Assembly (NCBI GenBank): GCA_013407085.1 | Contig: JACCGJ010019621.1 | Span: 1-64,000, forward strand | Direction: 5' to 3' | DNA: 64,000 bases | Source of the DNA: Atriophallophorus winterbourni | Lineage: Eukaryota > Platyhelminthes > Trematoda > Plagiorchiida > Microphallidae | In this document: positions 51,410 through 63,335 of the stretch, one piece after another | Layout of the letters: each line of letters begins with the position of its first letter | How positions within the stretch are numbered: the stretch's first letter is position 1 | The notes under the pieces: generated by a model | What the model saw: only the letters and a program-made list of their open reading frames with translations | The model's database searches: none | Told to the model about the DNA's origin: nothing | Translations under genes and position numbers: made by a program

Positions 51410-54400
51410 GTTTTTGGACTGGAATATTGAGCATTTTCAGCTCTGATTTGTTCGAACCTTGTCGATCTCAGAATTATTTGAAACGATTGTACTGTTTGAA
51501 CTGAATTATTAGGCATTGTCAGCTGTGATATATTTGAAAATATAGGATCTCTGATTTGTTCAAAACGCTTGTAGTTTTTGGACAGATATATCAAGCAATG
51601 TCAGCTTTGATTGGTTCAAACATTGTCGATCTCAGATTGGTTCAATACGTTTGTAGATTTGGACTGAAATATTAGGCAATGTCAGCACTGATTAGTTTGA
51701 ACATTGTCAATCTCAGATTGGTTCAAAACGTTTGTAGATGTGACTGAAATATGAGGCATTGTCGGCCCTGAATTGATTCAAACATTGTTTATCTCAGATT
51801 GGTTTAGAACATTTGTAGTTTTTGGACTGAAATATTAAACATTGGCAGCTCTAGTTGGTTTGAAAATTTTTGATCCTAGATTGGTACAAAACCTTTGTAG
51901 TTCATGGAATGAAATATTAAGCATTGTGAGCTTCGATTGGTTCAAGCATTGTCGCTCCCAGATTGCTTCGAAACATGTAAAGTTTGTGGACTGAAATAGT
52001 GAGCATTGTCAGCTCTGAATGGTTCAACCTTCCTCGATCTCAGATTGTTCCGGAACGTTTGTAGTTTTTAGACTGAAATATTAAGCATTGTCAGCTCTTA
52101 TTAATTCGAACATTGTCTATCTCAAATTGATTTGAAACGTTCGACGATTTTGGACTGAAATATTAGGCAATGTCAGCTCTGATTTGTTTAAACATTGTCG
52201 ATCTCCGATTTGTTCAAAACTTTTGTAGTTTTTGGACTGAAATATTGAGCACTGTTAGCTCTGTTTGGTTCAAACCTTTTCGATCTCAAAGTGGTTCAGA
52301 ACTTTTGTAATTTTTGGACTGAAATATTAGGCATTGTCAGCTCTGGTTGATTTAATCATTTTCGATCCCAGATAAGTGTAACAACGTCTGTAGTTTTTGG
52401 ACGGAAATAATAGGCAATGTCTGCTCTAATTGTTTTAACTATTGTCGATCTCAGATTAGTTCCAAACGTTTGTAGTTCTTGGACTGAAATATTAAGCATT
52501 GTCAGCTCTGGTTGGTTCGAATCTTTCTTGATCTAACTTTGGTTCAAAACCTTTATATTTTATGCACTGATACATTAGGCATTTTCAGCTTTGATTGGTT
52601 CAAACATTGTCGCTCCAAGATGACTTTGAAACGTTTGTAGTTTTTGGACTGAAATATTAAGCATTGTCAGCTCTGGTTAGTTCGAACATTTTCAATCTCG
52701 CTTTGGTTCGAAACCTTTGTATTTTATGCACTTATATATTGAGCATTTTCAGCTTTGATTGGTTCAAACATTGTCGCTCCAAGATGACTTTGAAACGTTT
52801 GAAGGTTTTGGACTGAAATATTAGGCATTGGCAGCTCTGGTTGGTTCGAACATTTTCAATCTCACTCTGGTTCAAAACCTTTGTATTTTATGCACTGATA
52901 TAATAAGCATTGTCAGCTTTGATTGGTTCGAACATTGTCGCTCCAAGATGACTTTGAAACGTTTGTAGTTTTGAACTGAAAAATTGAGCATTGTCAGCTC
53001 TGTTTGGTTCGAACTTATTCAATCTCAGATTGGTTCAAAACGTTTGTAGTTTTTGGACTAAAATATTAGGCAATGTTAGCTCGGATTATTTTAAACATTG
53101 CTGATCTCAAATTGGTTAAAAACTTTTGTAGTTTTTGGACTGAAATATTGAAAATTGTAAGCTCTGATTGGTTTAAACATTCTCGATCTCAGATTGATGT
53201 AAAAACGTTTGTAGTTTTTGTAATTACATATAAGGCATTGTTAGCTCTAATTAGTTAAAACTATGTCGATCTCAGATTGGTTCAAATCGTTTGTAGTTAT
53301 TGGATTGAAATATTGAGCATTGTCAGCTCTGATTGGTTTAAACAATGTCGATCTCAGATTGGTTCAGAACGTTTGTAGTTTTTGGACTGGAATATTGAGC
53401 ATTTTCAGCTCTGATTTGTTCGAACCTTGTCGATCTCAGAATTATTTGAAACGATTGTACTGTTTGAACTGAATTATTAGGCATTGTCAGCTGTGATATA
53501 TTTGAAAATATAGGATCTCTGATTTGTTCAAAACGCTTGTAGTTTTTGGACAGATATATCAAGCAATGTCAGCTTTGATTGGTTCAAACATTGTCGATCT
53601 CAGATTGGTTCAATACGTTTGTAGATTTGGACTGAAATATTAGGCAATGTCAGCACTGATTAGTTTGAACATTGTCAATCTCAGATTGGTTCAAAACGTT
53701 TGTAGATGTGACTGAAATATGAGGCATTGTCGGCCCTGAATTGATTCAAACATTGTTTATCTCAGATTGGTTTAGAACGTTTGTAGTTTTTGGACTGAAA
53801 TATTAAACATTGGCAGCTCTAGTTGGTTTGAAAATTTTTGATCCTAGATTGGTACAAAACCTTTGTAGTTCATGGAATGGAATATTAAGCATTGTGAGCT
53901 TCGATTGGTTCAAGCATTGTCGCTCCCAGATTGCTTCGAAACATGTAAAGTTTGTGGACTGAAATAGTGAGCATTGTCAGCTCTGAATGGTTCAACCTTC
54001 CTCGATCTCAGATTGTTCCGGAACGTTTGTAGTTTTTAGACTGAAATATTAAGCATTGTCAGCTCTTATTAATTCGAACATTGTCTATCTCAAATTGATT
54101 TGAAACGTTCGACGATTTTGGACTGAAATATTAGGCAATGTCAGCTCTGATTTGTTTAAACATTGTCGATCTCCGATTTGTTCAAAACTTTTGTAGTTTT
54201 TGGACTGAAATATTGAGCACTGTTAGCTCTGTTTGGTTCAAACCTTTTCGATCTCAAAGTGGTTCAGAACTTTTGTAATTTTTGGACTGAAATATTAGGC
54301 ATTGTCAGCTCTGGTTGATTTAATCATTTTCGATCCCAGATAAGTGTAACAACGTTTGTAGTTTTTGGACGGAAATAATAGGCAATGTCTGCTCTAATTG

Positions 54401-55356
54401 TTTTAACTATTGTCGATCTCAGATTAGTTCCAAACGTTTGTAGTTTTTGGACTGAAATATTAAGCATTGTCAGCTCTGGTTGGTTCGAACCTTTCTTGAT
54501 CTAACTTTGGTTCAAAACCTTTATATTTTATGCACTGATACATTAGGCATTTTCAGCTTTGATTGGTTCAAACATTGTCGCTTCAAGATGACTTTGAAAC
54601 GTTTGTAGTTTTTGGACTGAAATATTAAGCATTGTCAGCTCTGGTTAGTTCGAACATTTTCAATCTCGCTTTGGTTCGAAACCTTTGTATTTTATGCACT
54701 TATATATTGAGCATTTTCAGCTTTGATTGGTTCAAACATTGTCGCTCCAAGATGACTTTGGAACGTTTGAAGGTTTTGGACTGAAATATTAGGCATTGGC
54801 AGCTCTGGTTGGTTCGAACATTTTCAATCTCACTCTGGTTCAAAACCTTTGAATTTTATGCACTGATATAATAAGCATTGTCAGCTTTGATTGGTTCGAA
54901 CATTGTCGCTCCAAGATGACTTTGAAACGTTTGTAGTTTTGGACTGAAAAATTGAGCATTGTCAGCTCTGTTTGGTTCGAACTTATTCAATTTCAGATTG
55001 GTTCAAAACGTTTGTAGTTTTTGGACTAAAATATTAGGCAATGTTAGCTCGGATTATTTTAAACATTGCTGATCTCAAATTGGTTAAAAACTTTTGTAGT
55101 TTTGGACTGAAATATTGAAAATTGTAAGCTCTGATTGGTTTAAACATTCTCGATCTCAGATTGATGTAAAAACGTTTGTAGTTTTTGTAATTACATATGA
55201 GGCATTGTTAGCTCTGATTAGTTAAAACTATGTCGATCTCAGATTGGTTCAAATCGTTTGTAGTTATTGGATTAAAATATTGAGCATTGTCAGCTCTGAT
55301 TGGTTTAAACAATGTCGATCTCAGATTGGTTCAGAACGTTTGTAGTTTTTAGACTC
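51410..55356 (+). repeat. 24-unit (1968-bp) tandem duplication
   Basis: The segment beginning GGAATATTGAGCATTTTCAG at 51421 recurs at 53389, exactly 1968 bp or 24 x 82 later, and the two copies look nearly identical by eye over their whole length. Differences are single bases. This is the most recent large duplication visible in the array. A looser third copy with added and lost units follows to about 57860 (GGTTTAAACAATGTCGATC at 55630 and 57847, offset about 2217, 27 units). Confidence 0.9.
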
Positions 55357-58300
55357 AAATATCAAGCATTGTCAGCTCTAATTAATTCAAACATTGTCGA
55401 TCTCAGATTGGTTCAAAACGTTTGTAGTTTTTGGACTAGAATATTAGGCAATGTCAGCTCGGATTAGTTTAAACATTGTCGATCTCAGATTGGTTTAAAA
55501 CTTCTGTAGTGTTTGGACTGGAATATTAGAAATTGTAAGCTCTGATTGGTTTAAACATTCTCGATCTCAGATTGATGTAAAAACGTTTGTAGTTTTTGTA
55601 CATACATATAAGGCATTGTTCGCTCTGATTGGTTTAAACAATGTCGATCTCAGATTGGTTCAGAACGTTTGTAGTTTTTGGACTGAAATATTATGCATTG
55701 TCAGCTCTGGTTGGTTTGAAGATTTTTAATCTTATATTGGTCCGAAACCTTTGTAGTTCATGGACTAAAATATTAAGCATTGTGAGCTTTGATTGGTTTC
55801 AGCATTGTCGCTCCCAGATTGCTTCGAAACATTTATAGTTCTTGAACTGAAATATTGAGCATTGTCAGCTCTGAATGGTTCAACCTTGCTCGATCTCAGA
55901 TTGTTTGGGAACGTTTGTAGTTCTTAGTCTTAAATATTAAGCATTGTCAGCTCTTAATAACTCAAACATTGTCGATCTCAGATTGATTGAAAAAGTTGGA
56001 AGATTTTGGACTGAAATATTGAGCATTGTCAGCTCTTTTTAGTTTAAACATTGTCGATTTCGAACTTGTTCAAAACTTTTGTAATTTTTGGACTGACATA
56101 TTAAGCATTGTTTGCTCTCATCGGTTCATACCTTGTCGATCTCAAATTGGTTCAGAACGTTTTCAAGTTTTGAACTGAAATATAAGGCATTGTCAGCTCT
56201 GGTTGGCTTAATCATTTTCGATCCCAGATTAGTGTAACAACGTTTGTAGTTTTTGGACGGAAATAATAATATTTGTCAGCTCTAATTAATTCAAACTTTG
56301 CCGATCTCAGATTGCTTCGGAACGTTTGTAGTTTTTGGACTGAAATATAAGGCATTGTCAGCTCAGAATTGATTCAAACATTGTTTGTCTCAGATTGGTT
56401 TAGAACGTTTGTAGTTTTTGGACTGAAATATTAAGCATTGTCAGCTCTAGTTGGTTTAAAAATTTTTGATCCTAGATTGGTTCAAAACCTTTGTAGTTCA
56501 TGGAATGAAATATTAAGCATTGTGAGCTTTGATTGGTTCAGGCATTGTTGCTCTCAGATTGCTTCGAAACATGTATAGTTTGTGGACTGAAATATTGAGC
56601 ATTGTAAGCTCTGAATGGTTCAACCTTCCTCGATCTCAGATTGTTTCGGAACGTTTGTAGTTTTAAAAATGAAATATTGAGCATTGTCAGCTCTAATTAA
56701 TTTAAACATTGTCTATCTCAGATTGATTTGAAAAGTTTGAAGATTTTGGACTGAAATAATAGGCAATGTCAGCTCTGATCAGTTTAAACATTGTCGATCT
56801 CAGATTTGTTCGAAACTTTTGTAGTTTTTGAACTGAAATATTGAGCATTGTTAGCTCTGTTTGCTTCAAACCTTGTCGATCTCAAATTGATTCAGAACTT
56901 TTGTAATTTTTTGGATGAAATATTAAGCATTGTCAGCTCTGGTTGGTTTAATCATTTTCGATCCCAGATTAGTGTAACAACGTTTGTAGTTTTTGGACGG
57001 AAATAATAGGCATTGTCAGCTCCAATTGTTTTATTCATTGTCGATCTCAGATTAGTTCCAAACGTTTATAGTTTTTAGACTGAAATATTAAGCATTGTCA
57101 GCTCTAGTTAGTTCGAACATTTTTGATCTCACTATGGTTCGAAACCTTCGTATTTTATGCACTGATGTAATAAGCATTGTCAGCTTTGATTGGTTCAAAC
57201 ATTGTCGCTCCAAGATGACTTTGAAACGTTTGAAGTTTTCGGACAGGAATATTAAGCATTGTCAGCTTAGGTTGGTTTGAACATTTTTAATCTCACTCTG
57301 GTTCAAAACCTTTGTATTTTATGCACTGATATAATAAGCATTGTCAGCTTTGATTGGTTCAAACATTGTCGCTCCAAGATGACTTTGAAACGTTTGTAGT
57401 TTTGGACTGAAAAATTGAGCATTGTCAGCTCTGTTTGGTTCGAACTTATTCAATCTCAGATTGTTTCGAAATGTTTGTAGTTTTTAGATTGAAATATCAA
57501 GCATTCTCAACTCTAATTAATACAAACATTGACAATCTCAGATTGGTTCAAAACGTTTGTAGTTTTTGGACTAAAATATTAGGCAATGTTAGCTCGGATT
57601 ATTTTAAACATTGCTGATCTCAAATTGGTTAAAAACTTTTGTAGTTTTTTGACTGAAATATTAAAAATTGTAAGCTCTGATTGGTTGAAACATTCTCGAT
57701 CTCAGATTGATGTAAAAACGTTTGTAGTTTTTGTAATTACATATAAGGCATTGTTAGCTCTGATTAGTTAAAACTATGCCGATCTCAGATTGGTTCAAAT
57801 CGTTTGTAGTTATTGGATTGAAATATTGAGCATTGTCAGCTCTGATTGGTTTAAACAATGTCGATCTCAGATTGGTTCAGAACGTTTCTAGTTTTTGGAC
57901 TGAAATATTATGCATAGTCAGCTCTGGTTGGTTTGAAGATTTTTAATCTTATATTGGTCCGAAACCTTTGTAGTTTATGGACTGAAATATTAAGCATTGT
58001 GAGCTCTGATTGGTTTGAGCAATGTTGCTCCCAGATTGCTTCGAAACATTTATAGTTCTTGAACTGAAATTTTGAGCATTGTCAGCTCTGAATGGTTCAA
58101 CCTTCCTCGATCTCAGATTGTCTGAGAACGTTTGTAGTTCTTAGACTAAAATATTAGGCATTGTCAGCTTTTATTAATCCAAACATTGTCGATTTCAGAT
58201 TGATTTGAAACGTTTGAAGATTTTGGACTAAAATATTGAGCATTGTCAGCTCTGATTAGTTTAAACATTGTCGATCTCGAATTTGTTCAAAACTTTTGTA

Positions 58301-61300
58301 ATTTTTGGACTGACATATTGAGCATTGTTTGCTCTTATCGGTTCATACCTTTTCGATCTCATATTGGTTCAGAACGTTTTTAATTTTTGGACTGAAATAT
58401 TAAACATTTTCAGCTCGGATTGGTTTAATCATTTTCGATCTCAGATTGGTGTAACAAATTTTGTAGTTTTTGGACGAAAATATTAGGGATTTTCAGCTCT
58501 AATTCTTTTAATCATTGTCGATCTCAGATTAATTCGAAACGTTTGTGGTTTTGGGACTGAAATTTTAAGCATTGTCAGCTCTGGTTTTTTCGAACATTTT
58601 TAGTCTAACTTTGGTTCAAAACCTTTGTATTTTAGGCACTGATATATCAAGGATTGTCAGCTTTGATTGGTTTAAACATTGTTTCTTCCAGATAACTTCG
58701 AAACATTTGTAGTTTTTGTAATGAAATATTCAGCATAGTCAGCTCTGATTGGTTCAAACTTATTCGATTTCAAATTGGTTCAGAACGTTTGTAATTATTG
58801 AACTGAAATATTGAGTATTTTCAGCTCTGGTTGGTTTAATCATTTCCGATCTCAGATTAGCGTAACAACTTTTGTAGTTTTTGGACGAGAATAATGGGCA
58901 TTGTCAGCGCTAATTGTTTTAATCACTGTCGATCTCAGATTAATTCAAAACGTTTGTAGTTTTTGTACTGAAATATTAAGCATTGTCAGCTCTGGTTGGT
59001 TCCAACATTTTTAATCTCACTTTGGTTCGAAACCTCTAGATTTTATGCACTGATATATTGAGCATTGTCAGCTTTGATTAGTTCAAACATTTTCGCTCCA
59101 AGATGACTTTGAAACGTTTGTAGTTTTTGGACTGAAATATTGAGCATTGTGAGCTCTGATTGGTTCAAACGTATTCGATCTCAGATGATTTGGGAACGTT
59201 TGTAGTTCTTAAACTAAAATATTAAGCATTGTCAGCTCTCATTAATTCAAACATTGTCGATCTCAAATTGATTTAAAACGTTTGAAGTTTATGGACTAAT
59301 ATATTAAGCAATATCAGCTCTAATTAGTTTAAACATTGTCGATCTCAGATTTGTTCGAAACGTTTGTAGTTTTTTAGATGAAATATTGAGCATTGTTTGC
59401 TCTTATCGGTTCATACCTCGTCAATCTCAAATTGATTCAGAACGTTTTTAATTTTTGGACTGAAATATTAAACATTGTCAGCTCTGAGTTGGTTTAATCA
59501 TTTTCGATCTCAGATTAGTGTAACAACTTTTGTAATTTTTGGACAAAAATATTAGGGATTGTCAGCTCTAATTGTTTTAATCATTGTCGATTTCAGATTA
59601 ATTTAAAACGTTTGTGGTTTTTGGACTGAAATTTTAAGCATTGTAAGCTCTGGTAGTTTCGAACATTTTAAGTCTCACTTTGGTTCAAAACCTCTGTATT
59701 TTAGGCACTGATATATCAAGGATTGTCAGCTTCAATTGGTTCAAACATTGTTTCTTCCAGATAACTTCGAAACGTTTGTAGTTTCTGGACTGAAATATTG
59801 AGCATTGTCAGCTCTGATTGGTTCAATCTTATTCGATCTCAAATTGGTTTAGAACGTTTGTAGTTTTTGGACTGAAATCTTAGGAATTGTTAGCTCTGAT
59901 AAGTTTAATTTTCGTCGATCTCAGATTGTTTCAAAATTTTCGTAGATTTTGGACTGAAATATTGAGCATTGCGAGCTCTGATTGGTTCAAACATTGTCGA
60001 TCTCAGATTGGTTTGAAACGGTTGTAGTTTTTGGACTGAAATATTAAGCATTGTCAACTCTGGTTGGCTTAAACCTTTCCGATCTCAGATTATTGAGAAA
60101 ACGTTTGTAGTTTTTAAACTGGAATATAAGGCATTGTCAGCTCTGATAGGTTCAATCATTATCGATTTCAGATTGGTTTAAAACTTTTGTAGTTTTTGGA
60201 CTGAAATATTAAGCATTGTGAGCTCTGAATGGATCAAACATTTTTAATATTAGATTGGTTCGAAATGTTTGTAGTTTTTGGACTTAAATATTGAGCATTG
60301 TCAGCTCTGATAGGTTCAATCATTTCCGATCTCAGATAAGTGTAACAACGTTCGTAGTTTTTGAAAGGAAATATTGAGCATTGTCAGCCCTCATTGTTTT
60401 AATCATTGTCGATCTCAGATTAATTCTGAACGTTTGTAGTTTTTTGACGGAATTATCAAGCATTGTTAGCTCTGATTAGCTTAAGTTTTGTTGATCCCAG
60501 ATTGTTTCATAATTTTCGTAGTTTTTCGACCAAAATATTAAGCATTGTCAGCTTTGATTGGTTGAAACATCGTCGATCTCAGATTGGTTTAGAACGGTTG
60601 TAGTTTTTGGAACGAAATATTAAGCTTTTTCAGCTCTGGTGGTTTAAACCTTTTCGATCTCAGATTGTTGTGAAAACGTTTGCAGTTTTTGGACTAGAAT
60701 ATAAGGCATTGTCAGCTCTGATAGGTTTATTTATTATCAATTTCAAATTGGTTCAAAACGTTCGTAGTTTTTGGATTGAAATATTTAGCATTGTCAGCTC
60801 TGATTAGTTAAAACGTTATCGATCTCAGAATAGTTTTTAGGCAAAAATATTGTGCATTGTTAGCTCTGATTGGTTCAAACATTGTCGACCCGAGATCGGT
60901 TTGAAACGTTTGTAGTTTTTCCACTGAAACATTAAGCTTGGTCAGCACTGATTAGTTCAAACGTTGTCAATCTCAGATTGGTTCAGAACGTTTGTAGTTT
61001 TTGGACAGAAATATTGAGCATTGTCAGCTCTGGTTGATTTAAACATTGTCGATCTCAGATTGGTTTAAAACGTTCGTAGTTTTTGAATTGAAGTATCAAG
61101 CATTGTCAGCATTGAATGATCCAAACATTGCCGATCTCAGATTGGTTCAAAACGTTCGTAGTTTTTGTACTGAAATATTAAGCATTTACAGATCTGGTTG
61201 GTTTGATCATTTTTGATTTCAGAATGGTTGAAAACGTTTGTAGTTTTCAAACTTAACTATCAGGCATTGTCAGCTCTGATTGGTTCAAACATTGTCTGTC

Positions 61301-62651
61301 TCTAATTGGTTTAAAACGCTTGTAATTTTTTGACTTAAATATCAAGCATTGTAAGCTCTGGTTGGTTGAAAAATTAATAATCGGAGTTTGAGTGAAAACC
61401 TATGTAGTTTGTGAACTGAAATATTAAGCATTTTCAGCATTCATAGGTTCAAACATTTTCGATCTCAGATTGGCTTAAAACGTTTGTAGATTTTGAACTA
61501 AAATATTAAGCATTGTCAGCTCAAACATTGTCGATCACACATTAGTTAAATTTTTTCAAGTTTTTGGACTGAAATGTTAACCAATGTCAGCTCTGTTTAG
61601 TTTGAACATTGTCGATCTCAGATTGTTTCATAAAGATTGTAATTTCAGGACTGTAAAATAAAAAACATTGTCAGGTCTGATTGGTTTAATAAATGTGGAT
61701 CTCAGAAAAGTTCAAAACGTTTGACGTTTTTGAACTGAAATATTGAGCATTATGAGCTCCGATTGCTTCAAACATTGTCGATCTAAGATTGGGGTACAAC
61801 GTTTGTAGTTTTCAAACTGAAATATTAAGAATTGTCAGCTCTGTTTAATTTAAATATTTCGATCTCAGTTTGGTTCAAAAAGTTCGAATTTTTTTAATTT
61901 GAGATATTAAGCATTGTCAGCTCTTTTTGGTTTGAACATTTTCGATTTCAGATTATTTTGATACGTTTGTAGATTTCAAACTGAACTATTAGGCATTGTC
62001 AGCTCTGGTTGGTTCAAACATTGTCGACCTCAGATTGGTTCAAAACGATCGAAGTTTTTGGAGTGAAATATTGAACATTGTCAGCTGTGATTGGTTTGAA
62101 CATTTTCGATTTCGGATTTGTGTAAAAACGTTTGTAGTTTTTGGACTGAAATATTAAGCATTTTAGGCTTTGATTTGTTCAAACATTGTCGATCTCAGAT
62201 TTGTTTGAAACGTTTGTAGTTTTCGAACTGAATTATTAGGCATTGCCAGCACTGATTAATTTGAACATTGACGATCTCTGATTAGTTCAACACGTTTGTA
62301 GTTTTTAGACTGAAATATCAACTACTACCAGCTGGGGTTAGCTGGAACATTGTCGACTTCAGAATAACTCAAACGTTTGTAGATTCCCGACTGAAGTTTC
62401 AAGCATTTTCAGCCCTATTTGGTTCGAATATTGTCGCTTTCAGATTGATTCAAAACGTTTGTAGTTTTTATACTGAAATATTAAGCATTGTGAGCTCTGA
62501 TTGGTTCAAACATTTTCGATCTTAGATTGGATCAGAACGTTTGTATTTTTTATACTGAAATATTAGAAATTGTCAGCTCTGTTCAATTTTAAAATTTTCC
62601 ATCTCAGTTCGGGTCGATACGTTTGTGATTTTGAACTGAACTATTAGGCAT

Positions 62652-63335
62652 TGTTAGTGTAAATGACGAAAATTTTGTGTAAAATTCCTTCTTATTTTTC
62701 TGTTTGAACAATTGAATTCTTCTTAATTCTCAACAATTTTATCTGACATTGTTTTTCTGTACACATTTAACTTTTGCACTTATATACCCCATTTTGTTTT
62801 ACTGCAGTAATTTATATTGCTTGGCTGCCATTATAATTCCACGTATTTTGCTCGTGGTATTTGGAGAAAACAGGGACGATTGTTCACCATTGTATTTGTA
62901 ATTTTATTTATTCGCATTTATCATTTAGCAGTCTATCTTATCAGCATTGGCTGAATTTGTTGTTGTCATTTGGAAACTTTGAGCATTTTGGCTCACATCA
63001 TTTGTACAACCCGGTACAGTTGAGGTTTGTTAATTGTTATTGTCTATTAATATTGTTAATAGAACTGTAGTAAACTCGAATCATTGTTTCGAATTGTCGA
63101 ACTAAGAAACGGGTGGTTGACGCGTTGAAAAGCGACTTTAGTCAATACAGTTCTCAACTCGGATTGTTCTATTTGGAGAAACAGAAAATCGAATTGCTCA
63201 TTTGGAAACGGTCGATTTGGATCGTATGCGTATTGAACAAGGATCAACTTGGATCTTCGTGCCGCAATTCTATTTCGTTTCAAACTCGGTGACGTCCCCT
63301 GTTTTTTTATATCTTCTTTTTTGCATTAATTGATA
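62652..63335 (+). mobile_element. 5' LTR and leader of a BEL/Pao-like element
   Basis: Satellite stops at GGCATTGTTAG near 62651-62660 and a sequence of different composition begins with a plausible LTR start (TGTTAG). TATATACCCC at 62781 is a candidate TATA box. A possible LTR end is TTTCA near 63282, followed by TCGGTGACGTCCCC, which could hold the primer site. I cannot fix the LTR end because the partner LTR is outside the window. A BEL/Pao-type gag follows directly. Two short open frames here (62861-63070 plus, 63056-63283 minus) have no recognisable content. Confidence 0.55.

Larger units (their letters stand above)
31373..62651 (+). repeat. 82-bp satellite array, segment 4 (about 380 units)
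   Basis: The longest unbroken stretch. The orientation and unit are unchanged throughout. From about 36 kb the units are closer to the overall consensus; from about 48 kb variants with TTTTAATCATTGTCG, GATTAGTGTAACAACG and CGCTCCAAGATGACTTTG become common. Units near 32260-32430 and 37980-38060 are scrambled by many small deletions or insertions. No gene, RNA gene or other element is seen in these 31 kb. Confidence 0.97.

Noticed and set aside
18835..60807. Families of similar small proteins (SALIGSNIVDLRLV type) that look like a multigene family
   Set aside because: Their similarity is that of the underlying DNA repeat and their spacing equals the higher-order repeat spacing. Minus-strand versions (FEPIRADNAQYFS type) are the reverse reading of the same units.
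1..62651. CRISPR-like array of regular repeats
   Set aside because: The repeats are contiguous with no unique spacers of constant size, the unit is 82 bp, and the setting is eukaryotic with retrotransposons.
1..62651. Hammerhead ribozyme within the satellite unit, as known for some flatworm satellites
   Set aside because: The core motif CTGATGAG with a matching GAAA and cleavage triplet is not present in the consensus. CTGATTGG only looks similar at its start.
1..62651. CENP-B box in the unit
   Set aside because: No TTCG...CGGG pattern is present in the consensus; the CpGs occur in TCGA and AACGTT contexts instead.
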